64,000 nucleotides of DNA from Notamacropus eugenii (GCF_028372415.1 NC_092876.1:61404385-61468384); one strand, 5' to 3'. Positions 21,877 to 33,095 are shown, numbered from the stretch's first letter. Numbers and translations: made by a program. Notes: a model not told the origin generated them from the sequence alone.

Positions 21877-22099
21877 TATAATCAATCCGTTCCCTCAATT
21901 AGAATGTGAACTTGTGAATTCAAAAGGAAGCTTTCTCCTCAGTGGAATCTAAATCTGCCTCTGGCCACCTCCCTCCATTGTTCATTCTCATCTTTCGACC
22001 CAAGCAGAACAAATAGGATCGTGTAATGATGAATGTTCGTAATAACAGCAGCAACATCTTGTCCTGGACAACCCCTGGATTTGGGGACCACTGGCTGCC

Positions 22100-22720
22100 C
22101 CAAGACGGCAGCTCCTGAGCTGGAAGGGATCCTGGAGTCATCCAAGAAAACACCTTTGTTTTCCCGATGAGGCTTACAGAGGTCACAAGGTAACACAAGA
22201 CATAGCTAGACTTGAATTTAAGACACAGGAATCCAAACCTGTCACTCTTTCCACTGTGGTCACCGTATTTCCTTCCCTGACAAGACCTGAAGAGGATCCG
22301 GGTGTGAATCTAGTCTCTGTTCCTTAGCAGCTGTGTCAGGCTGGGCCAGTAGCTTCCCTGCATGGACCTCAGCTTCCTCATCTGTAGAATATGGGGTCTG
22401 GACTAGATAATCCACTCACTCACTCATTCAGAAAGCTCAATTCTAGGATTAGCGGTGACTTTCCATGTAAGCTATGAGTAAAAGAGAATCCTGTTGGTGA
22501 GGAAAGGCAACTGTCTATCTGTAAACTCCACTGGGGTCTTTCTTTACAAAAATGGTGAGGAAGAGAGTACAAAGAGCAACCCCATTTATAGATCTGGGGA
22601 GGAAAAAGTCAACAACCAGAATCTTGTAGAAGAAACCCCTTGTCCATGGTCATGCAGCTAATAATGGTACATCACAGCTGGGATCAGAAACCAGATGAGA
22701 GTCTCTCTCTCTTGTTTTTA
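22100..22720. mobile_element. MIR-like SINE fragments
   Basis: 22100-22260 antisense (GAGCTGGAAGGGATCCTGGA, AGAGGTCACAAGGTAACACA), 22270-22410 sense (GACCTCAGCTTCCTCATCTG), 22560-22720 antisense (CTTGTCCATGGTCATGCAGC). Confidence 0.6.
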
Positions 22721-22829
22721 AGAGAAGATGGCTATCTTTCTGGAATAATTTAAAGCTAGACCTGAAAAGAGGCAAGGGGTCATCCCACAGATGGAATAAC
22801 ATCTTCAAACCCCACTTCCCTCAATGTAC

Positions 22830-22990
22830 CTTAACGTGAGCTAAAATGTAGAGGGAGCTCCCTGTCCCTGGAGGTATTCAAGCTAAGGCTGGGAGACAAC
22901 CTGTCAGAGATACTGCAGAGGGGATGCCTGCACTGGGTGAGTGGCTGGCTCAGATGACCTTGGAGGTCCCTTCTAGCTTTGAGAGTCAAT
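22830..22990 (+). mobile_element. CR1/L3 LINE 3' end
   Basis: CTCCCTGTCCCTGGAGGTAT, TCAAGCTAAGGCTGGGAGAC, CTGCAGAGGGGATGCCTGCA and GGAGGTCCCTTCTAGCTTTG follow the CR1/L3 3' end order. Confidence 0.7.
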
Positions 22991-23189
22991 ACAGCTAAAA
23001 ATATCACGTCTGGGGAGACACTGTAAATGGAAAATTGAGTGGGAGACACACACACATATGTCGCCAAATGCTATAGGAATGAGGAGGAATCAGCTGGCAA
23101 GGAGGGTGGGAAAGAAAAAATAGCCTATTGGGGGAATACCCCTATTATAGGATCAGCACTTAATCTCAGAGTCATACAGGGATCCTCTT

Positions 23190-24010
23190 CCCTGGAAGAA
23201 ATAAAAAAATCCAGAATATCAAAATATGAGGGCCCTTAGAATACGGAACATCAGAGGTAGGAGGGACCTTAGAACACAGGATGTCAGAACTGGGAGAGGC
23301 CTTAGAAACCTTCTAGTCCTATCCCCTTCATTTCATAGATGAGGAAACTGGAGGCCCAAAGACAAGTAAATGGATCAAGATTTCTCATGACCAGCTACAA
23401 AGTGCTAACTAGTACGAGCTGGCTGGGTCCTGGATTATCAGCATAGCCTGATGACCCTATTCCTCTCAACCATCTAGCACCCACAACATGTCTCTGTTAG
23501 AGCTCTGTCTTTCACACAAATCTGAGAACTTGTACCCATTTCACAGAGTAGAAAAACTGAGGGTCAGAAATCTAGGGTCAGCAGAACAATGGTAGTACCT
23601 AACCTACAATCCAGGCACCCAGTCACCAGTGCACAAGAGGCTTCAGATTGGTTATAGCTAAGAAATAGGATGAGGTAATACAAAGGCCTGGAGACAGGGG
23701 GTCCCAGCCCAATTTACTCGCCTAGGGAAATTAGATAAGTCATTTAACTTCTCTGACCATCTTTCCACCAGGTAGCATAGCAGGATAGATAAAATGCTGG
23801 TCTTAGACACAAGAAGGTTGGGTTTCAAATCTCACCTCAGATACTTGCGAGCTACGTGGACATAATCTCTCTGAATCTTGGTTTCCTTATCTTTCAAACA
23901 GAGATAATAACGCCGCAGTACCCACATTACCAGATGACTGAGAGGATCCAATGAGATAATGGTATCAAGAGCTTTGTAAATGTTAAATAGACATATGGCA
24001 ATTATTACTA
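23190..24010. mobile_element. SINE-tail units and MIR-like SINEs
   Basis: 23190-23480: three tail units (GGAGGGACCTTAGAACACAG) and an antisense body (TTTCATAGATGAGGAAACTG). 23500-23650 antisense; 23670-23760 sense fragment; 23770-24010 sense THER/MIR-type copy (AGATAATGGTATCAAGAGCT). Confidence 0.65.
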
Positions 24011-24440
24011 TTAGTTCATCTTTTAACATGAAAGACTGGCAAAATCACCCCAAAGGTCATTTTCCATCTCCATGGTTCTATGTTGCAGGATTCCCAGCTT
24101 GGACATTCTGTGATGCCACGGTGTGTCGGACTTTGAGGGGTCTGCTGTGCCAGAACCTCCATCTTGGGCTATGAAGCAGACACTTAAGACGCCCAACTTG
24201 GTCTGTCCCCTTTCTCCCCTAGGTCCAAGGCCTGGGCAAATTGTGGCAGATACCAGGAACCTGAGTGGGCAAGAAGAATGGAGGCCAGAACCAACCTCCA
24301 ACTCTGGCTCCCTTCCCTCTATATGACACTCTGGAACCTTCTCCAGAAACTGTGGGGTTGGGGCAGAGGCACCCTCAAAATCCCCTCCTCTAGCTCCTTC
24401 TCCCAAGGATTCTGTTGGAGGATATCCACATGGTTCCTTC
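24011..24440. other. Non-repeat sequence
   Basis: No repeat recognised. The antisense 127-codon frame and sense 67-codon frame overlap each other; neither resembles a known protein. Confidence 0.3.
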
Positions 24441-24720
24441 TGTTCTCACCCTTCCTCCCAACTTTTTTTCTCTGTCTCTTTTTCCCTTTCTGTCTCATTC
24501 TCCTCTGTCTCCCTCTCCCTCGAAGAATGTGAGTCCTCAACTCCTTTCCTCCCTCTCTCTGGTATCTCTCCCCTTCCCACAATACCCAATTGGGCACCCT
24601 CCTCAGCTGCCTCCTCCTTTGTCTTCTGAACCCTTCCTTGCCTCCCCTCTTAAAGTCTCTCTTCTCTCCTCTCCCCATCTAGCTCCATCTTTTTGATTTC
24701 TCTGACCGGACCTCCTCCCC
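24440..24720 (+). repeat. Pyrimidine-rich tract
   Basis: About 280 bp of mostly C and T (for example TTTTTCCCTTTCTGTCTCAT), partly interrupted. The antisense Arg/Lys-rich frame is a product of composition. Confidence 0.75.
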
Positions 24721-24919
24721 TCTGTCTTTATTATGAGTCCTCTCTTCCCCCAGCCCAGGGGTCTTGCCTTTCTTTGTTGCACTCTAAGACCACCTTTCCC
24801 CAGCAGCTTAAGACCTGCCTCCCTCTGTGAAAATAAAAAATTTAGAGTACCAAAGTGGGGTGGGAGGAGACCCTACTTCCATTGAACTGCAGGCTGCCCC
24901 CCATACCCACCTCTGTTTT

Positions 24920-25440
24920 TTCCACTGGCTCTGACAACCCAGATCCAGAACCCTTTGAACCGACTCCAAACCACCCACTCTGAAATTCTCTGAATCAAAC
25001 CCTGGTGTTTTGCTCTGAAGTGAATCCAACCCAGGTTCTAGAACACTGAAATCCAACGCAATTGGAAGTCTCAAAAACCCGAGATCAATAGCACCACTCT
25101 ACCCTTGGCACTAAAATCAACTCTGCGAACTGGAACCCTCAAACTGAGTGCGAAGCAGCTGTTATGGGCCACTGTGAACAAAACCACTTTGGCTCTAGAA
25201 TGATAAAATCGAACCCTTAACGGACTGTCTGGAAGCGAACCCAAACAAGCCCGGCTGGAACGCAGAAACGAACCCAACCCTGCAAATCTGGAAGGCGTAA
25301 ATCGAACCTAATCTCACAACTCTGGATCGCAGAAATCGAACCCAACTCGGCAGCTGCGAAAGGCTGAAATGGAACCCCTTAGCAGCTGCTCTGGAACGCC
25401 GCGCTCAGGATCTCCATCTCCGCTCTAGAACACCTCGAAG
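24920..25440 (+). repeat. Decayed 34-bp tandem repeat beside the CpG island
   Basis: About a dozen diverged units with the form TCTGGAACGCAGAAATCGAA followed by CCCAACTCTGCAA. The best-kept units lie at 25190-25380 (CTGGAACGCAGAAACGAACC, CTGGATCGCAGAAATCGAAC). Leftwards they decay to TGAATCCAACCCAGG-type traces. Each unit carries a GAAANNGAA-like half-site. Confidence 0.7.
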
Positions 25441-26280
25441 TCGGCTCTTTCCAACCAGAGCCACTCACCCCGAGCGGAGCCGACAGACCCCGACCTGCCC
25501 AGCTGGGCTCAGGCCCGCCCTCAGCCCCGGGAGTTCTGCCCTTACCATAGCTCGGCTCCTGACAGCTCTCCCTGGCCCTACTCCGCCTCCCCGCCGCCGG
25601 AGGGCTCAGGGATGGCTCGCCGGGCACGGAGCGGCAGCTGGAGCCGGAGCTGGCACCGAAGTCGGAGGGCGATCAAGAGCGCGAGCCCGGGTCCCGGCTG
25701 CAGCCGGAGCCGGAGCCGAGCCGGAGCGCGATGGGGAGCGCAAGCCCAGCGAGCTGAGCTGGAGCGGGAGCGGGCGCCGGAGCAGCAGGGGCAGGGGCAG
25801 GGGCGCCGTGCGCTCCGCTGTGCCTCCCCCTTTAGCACCGCAGCGCGCTTCCCCCGGAGCAGCCAGCCCGAGCGGGGCGGAGCCGGCCAGCGGGCCTATG
25901 GCCAAGCGGTGGGGGGACGGGCCGGAGCCGAGCAGCCAATCATCGGGTCAGTGGGACGGACTTCCTCACCCCAGCCCTTAACCCTTTCGAGGTGACCTCT
26001 GGGGAGAGGAGGCGTGGAGGAGGGGGACGTCGGAGAGGGAGGGGGTGGCGAAGGCTGGGGACCTCGGTGTGCCAGGCCCAGCCCCGGGAGCTGGGGGTCC
26101 CCACTGCCCCGCCGGCCAGCCCCGGGCTCGATTGTGGGTCCCGCAGGGGCGCCCCTGGGAGCTCGGTGACCTTTGTCTGGGCTGGCGCCTGCTCGCTGAA
26201 AGTGTGCGGTCTAGGGCTCCCCCAGGCCCGTGTGTGCTTTTGTGCGGTGTGTCTGGATGCACACGTGGGTGAGTTTATGG
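25400..26280. promoter_or_regulatory. CpG island, probable promoter
   Basis: The only stretch in the window with very high GC and undepleted CpG. It has an Sp1-type GGGGCGG (25874-25880), a CCAAT box in NF-Y context (25936-25940, GCAGCCAATCATC), and imperfect GAGCCG hexamer repeats at 25630-25770. On the minus strand ATG|GTAAGG at 25548-25540 is a good splice donor that would end an exon at 25546. On the plus strand AG|GTGACC near 25990 is a weaker donor. CpG islands of this kind mark promoters, often bidirectional, of broadly expressed genes. The gene itself is not recognisable and probably extends outside the window or through small exons not visible here. Confidence 0.8.
25612..25995 (+). 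other. 127-codon open frame inside the CpG island
   Basis: The ATG has a good context (A/G at -3, G at +4: AGGGATGG). The product is Arg/Ser/Ala/Gly-rich (SRSRSRAGARWGAQ) and mirrors the GAGCCG repeats; overlapping frames are open on the minus strand too. It matches no protein that I recognise. More likely 5' UTR or promoter than coding sequence. Confidence 0.15.
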
Positions 26281-26289
26281 AGCCCTAAG

Positions 26290-27120
26290 CGGTAGAGCCA
26301 AATGGCACCTTAGGGATCATCTCATCCAAGTCCCTCATTTTACAGACGAAGGAAACTGAGACCTGGAAATGGGAAGTGACTTGCCTAGGGTCACACAGCA
26401 AGTTAGTAGGGGATCCAACGCCGCTTAAATACCCCAAGGACTGGTGCTTTTCCTCTTGTGTATAGACTGAGTTGGCAAGGGCCTCAGAGACCAGCTGGTT
26501 CATTTTCTCCTATTACAAAGGAGGAAGCGGAGGCCAGAGAGATCAAAATACTCCCATGTCACATAGCTAGTTAGTAATAGAGCTGGCACTGGAGCCAAGG
26601 CCCCACTCCTCTTTCCTCTGCTCCAAAAGGTGTCATAGGTGGCCTGCCAACGCGGTGGCAGCAACACTAGGAGGCATTTACATAGCACTTTGAGGTTTGC
26701 AAAGGTTTTTTCAGATATTAACTTCACTTGATCCTTACAACTACCCTGGGAGGTTGGAGCTGTTATCACAGATGAGAAGAACTGAGGGAGATGAGGATGA
26801 TGTGACTTGCCCAAGATCATGACTAGCATCTGAGGCCAAATTTGAATTCAGCTCCTGATTCCAGGTCCAGCACTCCACCTACTGCGCTGCCTAGCTGCCT
26901 GGATCTGCAACCATTGTAGCCCTCTGAGGTAACATTTCCCCACAACAGCCAAGTGAGGTAGGGAGTATATGAATCATTATTCCCATTTACTAGATTAGGA
27001 AACTGAGGCTCAGAGAGGTAGTGGTTTGACCCAGATCACTTCCTTAAAGTAGCTGGCAGAGCAAGGCTTAGCTTCAAGATCAGCCAGTTTTCAGCTAGAA
27101 TTCAGGTGGTTTCCTGAGCA
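26290..27120 (-). mobile_element. Four consecutive antisense MIR-like SINEs
   Basis: 26290-26420 (GACTTGCCTAGGGTCACACA), 26470-26640 (CCATGTCACATAGCTAGTTA), 26665-26905 near full length (ATTTACATAGCACTTTGAGG to TACTGCGCTGCCTAGCTGCC), and 26905-27120 (TTAGGAAACTGAGGCTCAGA). Confidence 0.75.
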
Positions 27121-27284
27121 CCTGTCTACTGTACCTCCATGCTCACCTGTGAGTCTCAGGTATGGGGAAGTGAAGGGGGAAGGGAGGGCAGGAAGGGAAG
27201 CACAGCCTGTGCCAAAGATGGAGAAGCCTTTTACCCTCAGAAATTACAGCGGCAGATTTCCTGTCCCTCCTCCAACCCCTCCTT

Positions 27285-27420
27285 GGGAAGGTGTTAGTAT
27301 GGGAGGGGGCATGCTCGAGAAATAAATGAGGAATTGAGCACGTAGGGTATGGTCCCATGTTAGACACCATGGTGGGGGAAAAATACATAGTCCAGGCTCT
27401 CATGTTCCTTAATCTAGTTG
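27285..27420 (-). mobile_element. L2 LINE 3' end
   Basis: AGAAATAAATGAGGAATTGA, GGTCCCATGTTAGACACCAT and CAGGCTCTCATGTTCCTTAA are diverged antisense L2 end. Confidence 0.55.
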
Positions 27421-27424
27421 GAAA

Positions 27425-27920
27425 GAAAGAACATTAAGGTAAAAATTTACCTAACTGTCCCCATTAGTGAGTGACCTTGGGTAAATCACCTACCCTTTCT
27501 CTGGTCTCCAATTTCCCCATTTCATAGATGACTAGACAATATCTGAGTGGTCCTTTCTCAGCTCTAACATTCTATATTACAAAGTCCCTTCCAGCTTTAA
27601 AATGTCATAGTCCAAGGTCTTTTCCAGCTCTGAAATTCCATGTTCTGAAGTTCTCAGCAATCTAACCTCTAGCATCCTAAGATCTTAGGATCCAAGTAGC
27701 ATGTCTAGAGTACCAAATAAGAGGGATGGTGTTACAGGAGCTCAGAGGAGGGATGAGAGCATTATGGGAGGAGGGGGGTTGAATCCTGGCTCTGATAATT
27801 TACAAGTTATGTGAGCTTAGAAAAGTTATTTTCCCTCTCTGGACTTAAGAATTCTCATCTGTAAAAGAAAAAAGTTGTATAAAATGAATCCTAAGGTTTC
27901 TTGCAGTTCAAAATTGTGGT
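27425..27920 (+). mobile_element. MIR-like SINE with tail units, then a second MIR
   Basis: 27425-27555 is a sense body (AGTGACCTTGGGTAAATCAC), followed by three or four tail units to about 27690 (GGTCCTTTCTCAGCTCTAAC, TCTTTTCCAGCTCTGAAATT). 27740-27920 is another sense copy. Confidence 0.65.
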
Positions 27921-28269
27921 TCAAAATGGGACAGTGGCCTAGAGTGGTAAGGAGTGGCTTCCTGGAGGAAGTGGGTCTTGATCTGGGCCTTGAAGGATGG
28001 ATAAGAAATGTACCGGAAGAAATAGATTTGTTCACCTGTATGGGTGGGGTGGGGCTGGTCAGATAGGGCTAGTGACTGACCAGCAGCAGCACAGTCTTCC
28101 TGAAAGACCCACTGAAGGGGGAAGAACCTGGCAGGGAGAGAAAGAGAGCACTCCTGAGGTCCCTTCCTACTTTAAATCAAAGATTTTTTAATCTGATGAC
28201 TTCCTGCCCTGTCCTCTAAAGCAGCAAGTCTGGAAAGGGGAAAGAAGAAAAAAAAAATCAGAGAATCGT

Positions 28270-28450
28270 ATCTTTAGAATGGAATGGACCTTAGAGGCCA
28301 TTGAGCCAAATACTCATTTTCCAGATGAGGAAAGTGAAAAGGCTTAACCAACTTACCCAAGATGGCATAATAAATGTCTGAGGTAGGATTTGAACTCAGA
28401 ACTTCCAGACTACAAGTGCAGAATTCTATGCCATCTAGCTGGCACTTTGG
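28270..28450 (-). mobile_element. MIR-like SINE
   Basis: AATGGACCTTAGAGGCCATT, TTCCAGATGAGGAAAGTGAA and AATTCTATGCCATCTAGCTG, a full antisense body with one tail unit. Confidence 0.75.
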
Positions 28451-28875
28451 GATGCGTCTACCATTCATTCACACCACCTCTGTGAGCCAGTGATGCTGAC
28501 CTCCTGCCGTTCCTCAAGCAAGACACTCCATCTCTCAACCTTGGTCATTTTCCCTGGCTATCCCTCATGGCTGAAATTCTCTCCTTTCTCATCTCTGACT
28601 CCTGGCTTCCTTAAAGCCATAGCTAAAATCCCACCTGCTTTGAAAAGCCCTTCCCAATCCCTCCTAATTCCAGTGCCTTCCCTCTATTGATTATCCCCAA
28701 TGAATCCTTTCTATAGCTTGCTAGTACATCATTGTTTGCATGCTGTCTCCCCCATTAAATTGTGAGCTCCTTGAGGGCAGGACCTATCTTTTGCCTTTTT
28801 TTGTACCCCTAGCATTTAACACAATGCCTGGCATATAACAGGCACTTAATACATGGTTATTTATTGGCTGACCAC
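28450..28875 (+). mobile_element. L2 LINE 3' end
   Basis: A clear sense L2: CTTCCTTAAAGCCATAGCTA, AAGCCCTTCCCAATCCCTCC, TGTGAGCTCCTTGAGGGCAG and ATATAACAGGCACTTAATAC. Confidence 0.85.
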
Positions 28876-29064
28876 CTCCTCAGAGGATCACCTCATAATC
28901 AACCTCTTCTAGTAGTGAATGCACATTAATTATAATCAAAAAGAGAAGTCTTTTCATGCTGAATGCCAAAAGATGACCAAGTCACATGAGCCACTGGATA
29001 CCCAAAGCTGAGCATTAGAGATTTCCTGGGGGCCTGGCTTCCCCACTCCTTGCGCTAGTCCCTG

Positions 29065-29640
29065 ATTATAAAATTTCAGAGGTGGAAGGAGCCATGGAAA
29101 ATAGAATCTTTGAGAAGGGAGGGAAGTGCAGAGAGCAGTCTAGTAGCAAAGAGCAGATTTGGAGTCAGAGGACCTGGGCAGATTCTATATTCAAACTTGG
29201 AATATGAGAACTGGAAGGAATGACAATAAGAAATAGAACATTAATGGAAACAGACCTTAGAGTAGAGGTTGTCAGAGCTGGAAGGGACCTTAAAACATGT
29301 CAGCCCTAGGAGAGGCCATGGAAAATAGAATATTAGAGAAAGTAGGTCTTTGAACATGAAATGTCTGAGCTAGACCATGGAGCAGAGAGATTTAGAGCCG
29401 GAAGGAAATTTAGAAAATGTTTAGTTCAGGGGTGGGCAACCTCTAAGCCTTGAGGGCACCTGTGGCCATCTAGGTTCTCAAATGAGGTTCTTTGACTGAA
29501 TCCAAACTTCACAGAACAAATCCTTTTATGGTTTGGTCCAAACTATTCATTTCATATATTCAGAAACTGAGACTCAGAGACTTGCCCCAGGTCACACCAT
29601 TTGTAAATGGCAGGGCTGTGCCATAATAGCATTATTACCT
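29065..29640 (-). mobile_element. Diverged SINE-tail units and SINE body with MITE insert
   Basis: Degenerate tail units (GTCAGAGCTGGAAGGGACCT near 29270) are interleaved with a MIR piece. The body GAAAATGTTTAGT is cut by a hAT element and resumes as CCAAACTATTCATTTCATAT. Confidence 0.55.
29427..29530 (+). mobile_element. Short hAT-type MITE
   Basis: Starts CAGGGGTGGGCAACCTC, a hAT-type terminal sequence, and contains GGTTCTTTGACTGAATCC. Putative 8-bp duplications GTTTAGTT (29419-29426) and GTTTGGTC (29531-29538). The SINE text reads through when it is removed. Confidence 0.55.
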
Positions 29641-30020
29641 AACTCAGTTAATAAATAGCTATGTGACTTTGGATAAATGACTTAACTTTTCTGGAAGATG
29701 CCTCTAAAATCCAATTCAAGTAAAAGAAAAAATCTCTGTGCCTTCTCTGCGGGCCAGCCCTAAATGCTGTTGATATGCTGAATCAACAAAATATCTCAAA
29801 GAGTTTCCAATCTGGTGATTGGGGAATACATAAATAATCATGATACAAAGTCAAGGATGATAGGGTTAGGAGAGACTGAGACTAAGTACTCCGTAGAAAA
29901 TTTGAGGAGCAAGAGATTACTTCTATCTTTCCACTAGTAGTGATGAGGAAGGGGCAGTATGTTGCAGGTGTGAGGGATGACCTGCAGGAAAACATAGAAG
30001 CACATGAGGGCAGGACTAGA
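29640..30020. mobile_element. MIR fragment and antisense L2
   Basis: 29640-29720 sense MIR (GTGACTTTGGATAAATGACT). 29720-30020 weak antisense L2 (AAAGAGTTTCCAATCTGGTG, AATACATAAATAATCATGAT). Confidence 0.45.
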
Positions 30021-30030
30021 TAGACTAGGT

Positions 30031-30113
30031 CAGGGGTCAAATTTGATCAAGGGCTGCACTTGAGGACCTAGAGGGCCATATGTGGCCTCAAGGCTGCCAG
30101 TTCCCTACCTCTC
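30031..30113 (-). mobile_element. Short hAT-type MITE, antisense relative to 29427
   Basis: An 83-bp element of the same family in the opposite orientation (CACTTGAGGACCTAGAGGGC, GCCTCAAGGCTGCCAGTTCC). Target duplications GACTAGGT (30023-30030) and GATTAGGT (30114-30121) agree at 7 of 8 positions. Confidence 0.6.
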
Positions 30114-30179
30114 GATTAGGTGCTAATCTGATCTGGCTGGAATGTAGAGTTTGAGGAGAGTAAGAATGTGAAAGATGGA

Positions 30180-30676
30180 TGGAAAAGTAGACTGGATTAT
30201 TATGCCAGTGACTCCTAGATCTGTACAACCAGGTCCAGTCTTTGCCCCAACATCTAATCCTGCATGTCCAATTTCCTACTAGATAGCTCTACCAGCACTT
30301 CAAACTCATGGTGTCCAAAACAGAATTTATTAATAATCTTCTACAAAAACTTTGCCCTTCCTTCCAGCTTTCCTATTACACTTGATGTAATCCAGGCTCA
30401 AAATACCTTAGGCCCCTCCTTCTTCCTCATTTTCCATATCCAGTCACTCACAGGGTCCTGTTGACTCTACCATGGCAATGTTTCTTAACTCTGTCCCTTC
30501 CTCCTCTTTGCTAGGGTCCTCTGACCTGTGACACAGGCCCACCCCAGGTAATAGGGAAGGCATGATCAGAGAAGGTGAATCTTAGGTATTCTTTATGCCT
30601 GTAGGCAGCACACTGTAGAGCCTGATGCACAAGATGGTCCTCAGGAACACACATACACACACACACACACACACAG

Positions 30677-30724
<48 letters not shown>

Positions 30725-31335
30725 ACTCTCCCCAAGAATATAGATAGGCAAAGAAAGCCTCTCAGATTTCTAGTCGCAATGCTATGATACAGAGAAATCT
30801 TTCCATGCTCTCTTGCTCTCTTTCCTGTCCACACCCTTTAGCTACATAGCCCCACGGGGCTTAGATCCCTGTTACTTCTCAAATGGACAAAAATAAGAAA
30901 TTGTCACAATAATTCTACATGGTCTTTCTCTTGTCTCTTTCCCCTTTCCAATCCACCCTGAACACAGCTACCAAGAGAATCTTCCCAACACCACATTACA
31001 CCTCTGTGGAGAGACAGCCATTGTCTATAGAATAAAGAAAAAAGTCCTTCTCTTGGCATTCAAGGCCTTCCACTATCCATCTCCAAACCTACCTTTCCAA
31101 GCATCTTTCACATTCTTTCTCTTCACACATTCTGCATTCCAACCAAACCAGATTAGCACCTGGCATATCTCATCTTGACCCCATCTGTTTCCATTTCTTC
31201 CTGTAGGTCAGTCATCTCTCTCACTTGCGTCCTACTTCCTCCTCATCACCACCACCTATTGAAATCCTTCTCTTCTGTTAAGGCCCAGCTCAGAAATCAT
31301 CTTCCCTTAAGCCCTCCTCCCCCATGCTCATCAAT
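30180..31335 (+). mobile_element. L2 LINE, ORF2 end and 3' region, interrupted
   Basis: 30180-30500: AGCACTTCAAACTCATGGTG, TCCAAAACAGAATTTATTAA (L2 ORF2 C-terminal region). 30900-31335: GGCATTCAAGGCCTTCCACT, CCCAGCTCAGAAATCATCTT. Between them about 400 bp of other sequence with a (CA)n tract. Confidence 0.75.
30651..30727 (+). repeat. (CA)n microsatellite
   Basis: Nearly pure CA repeat with two short interruptions. Confidence 0.95.
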
Positions 31336-31554
31336 GAAGCCATGAGTGGATGAAGTTGTCAAATGTGAGAGACAGAAGAGAAGGGCGAGATAGAGCCTAG
31401 GATGAGGGTGGGGTATATCCACACTTGTGAGTAGGGGAAAGAAGAGAAATTATGAGAGAAGACTGAGCTATTAAGAGAAATAAGAGGAAAAGCAGGAAGG
31501 AACAATGTCATAGAAACCCAAGGAAGGCAGAGCATCCAAGAGAAGGCAGCAGAG

Positions 31555-32060
31555 TATTATGGAAGGAGGACTGCTTCTGGAGTCCAAGGAACTGGATTCA
31601 AATACTGTGTCTTGTACTTACTATCTTGTGACCATTCGTCATTTCACCTCCCTAGTCCCCAATTTCCTCATCTGTAGTATGGGTGGGAGTTTGGAGCACC
31701 CAAAAAACGTCTACTGTGGGGGACAGGTCAAAGAGGATAAGGAGAGGTCATGAGATGCCCTTAGGGATCTTTCATCATCAGTTACAGTCTTAGTTGAATT
31801 GTTATAGAAAGCCACATCTTGAAGGGCTAGATTGCATATGAAGGGTGAGGAAGCAGAGGCAGTGGCCAGAGAGACGCTTGTCTGGAAGTTAAGGGGAAGA
31901 ATTACTGGGTCAAAAAAGGCAGCATGACATAGGGGACAGAGAGGTGACCTTCAGACCAGTTAGACCTGGCTTTAAGGCCCACCTCTGACATATACTGGCC
32001 ATGTGACCCTGGAAAAGTCACAAACTCCCAGTCATTCAGACAGTTCTCTAAGATTAGAAA
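31555..32060 (+). mobile_element. MIR-like SINEs
   Basis: 31555-31700 (CCAATTTCCTCATCTGTAGT) and 31915-32060 (CATGTGACCCTGGAAAAGTC). The 200 bp between them is unassigned. Confidence 0.6.
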
Positions 32061-32109
32061 TGGCAAAAGAGTTGTCTAACTCCATTGGTTTGGTTAGTGG
32101 AGCATTTTC

Positions 32110-32213
32110 AGTTGGAAACAGAGATAGAGGAAGAAACAGAGTGAGAGAGAGGCAGAGACAGAAAGGGAGACAGAGCTAGAGAAGTAGAGACAGAGACACA
32201 GGAACAAAGAGAC

Positions 32214-32246
<33 letters not shown>

Positions 32247-32260
32247 GTGGGGGAGAGAAA
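32110..32260 (+). repeat. (GA)n-rich tract
   Basis: GAGACAGAGAGAGAGAGAGA-type purine repeat. The 174-codon antisense frame is low-complexity Ser/Leu from the reverse strand. Confidence 0.85.
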
Positions 32261-33095
32261 GTTTTGCATCTTTGGAGACAAATGGAAGTACTAGTAGCGA
32301 AAGAAAGAGTAAGGATGAGATAGAGGGATGGATAAGCACTCCAAGGAGGTGGGAGGGGATAGGAGCAGGGACACAAATAGAAGGAAGGGAATTTAGCTTT
32401 GACTCAGATCTGTGTGCACACATTTGGTACATAAACCAGCTAAATGGGCATAGAAATAATTTCCTGATGCTCCATTCTGCCCTATCTGTAGGAAGTCTAG
32501 GGCCAGAGGTCAGGTTTCCTTGAGTTGCCAGTAGTGCTAGGGGTGCCAGGTGCAGGAGTCTGGGGTGTTGCTCCAGGATTTCTGCATGATCTTGACTTTT
32601 CTCTGCAACCCCAATCACTGCAGCTGGAAAAGGGAAGGGGGAGGAGGGCAGGAGACTGAGGAAGAAATGGGAAGGGAGTTAACGTGTGGCACCCATAAAA
32701 TCAAAAGAAATTGTGTGGAGGCTACAGCCCAAAGGAACGGACAGATCTGTGCGGCCTCTTTTCTCTTTTCTGCCATCACAGAGCGAGCGAGTCACTGCTG
32801 GAAATAATGAGAGAATGGAAAATAAAGAACGGAACCCAGCAATTAACCAGTACACGGGCCAACAAACAGGAACAAAAGGCCTTTGGATCTATTTGGAGGA
32901 ACTGGATCCCCACCTCCAAATAAAACCAGCCTGACTGAGCCCAGATTTGGGGAGATGCTTTTAAGGCCATTTGCCAACCCCACCTCATCTTCTTTTTTTC
33001 TCTCTGAGGTCCCCACCGTCTCAAAGATGGCATGATCTTTGTCGCTCAATCTCCCCTAAGGTTTTTCTTTGATTGGTGGTAGGATGGGTCAAGCA
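32261..33095. other. Unassigned sequence
   Basis: No repeat family recognised. Overlapping 66-85-codon frames on both strands without exon signals. Confidence 0.35.

Noticed and set aside
21374-21885. Repetitive 99-121-residue frames with 14-residue periods
   Set aside because: Produced by a minisatellite with units of mostly 42 bp; frames are open on both strands and shift at 41-bp units.
24319-24696. Arg/Lys-rich 119-residue and Ser/Pro/Leu-rich 93-residue frames
   Set aside because: Opposite strands of a pyrimidine-rich tract.
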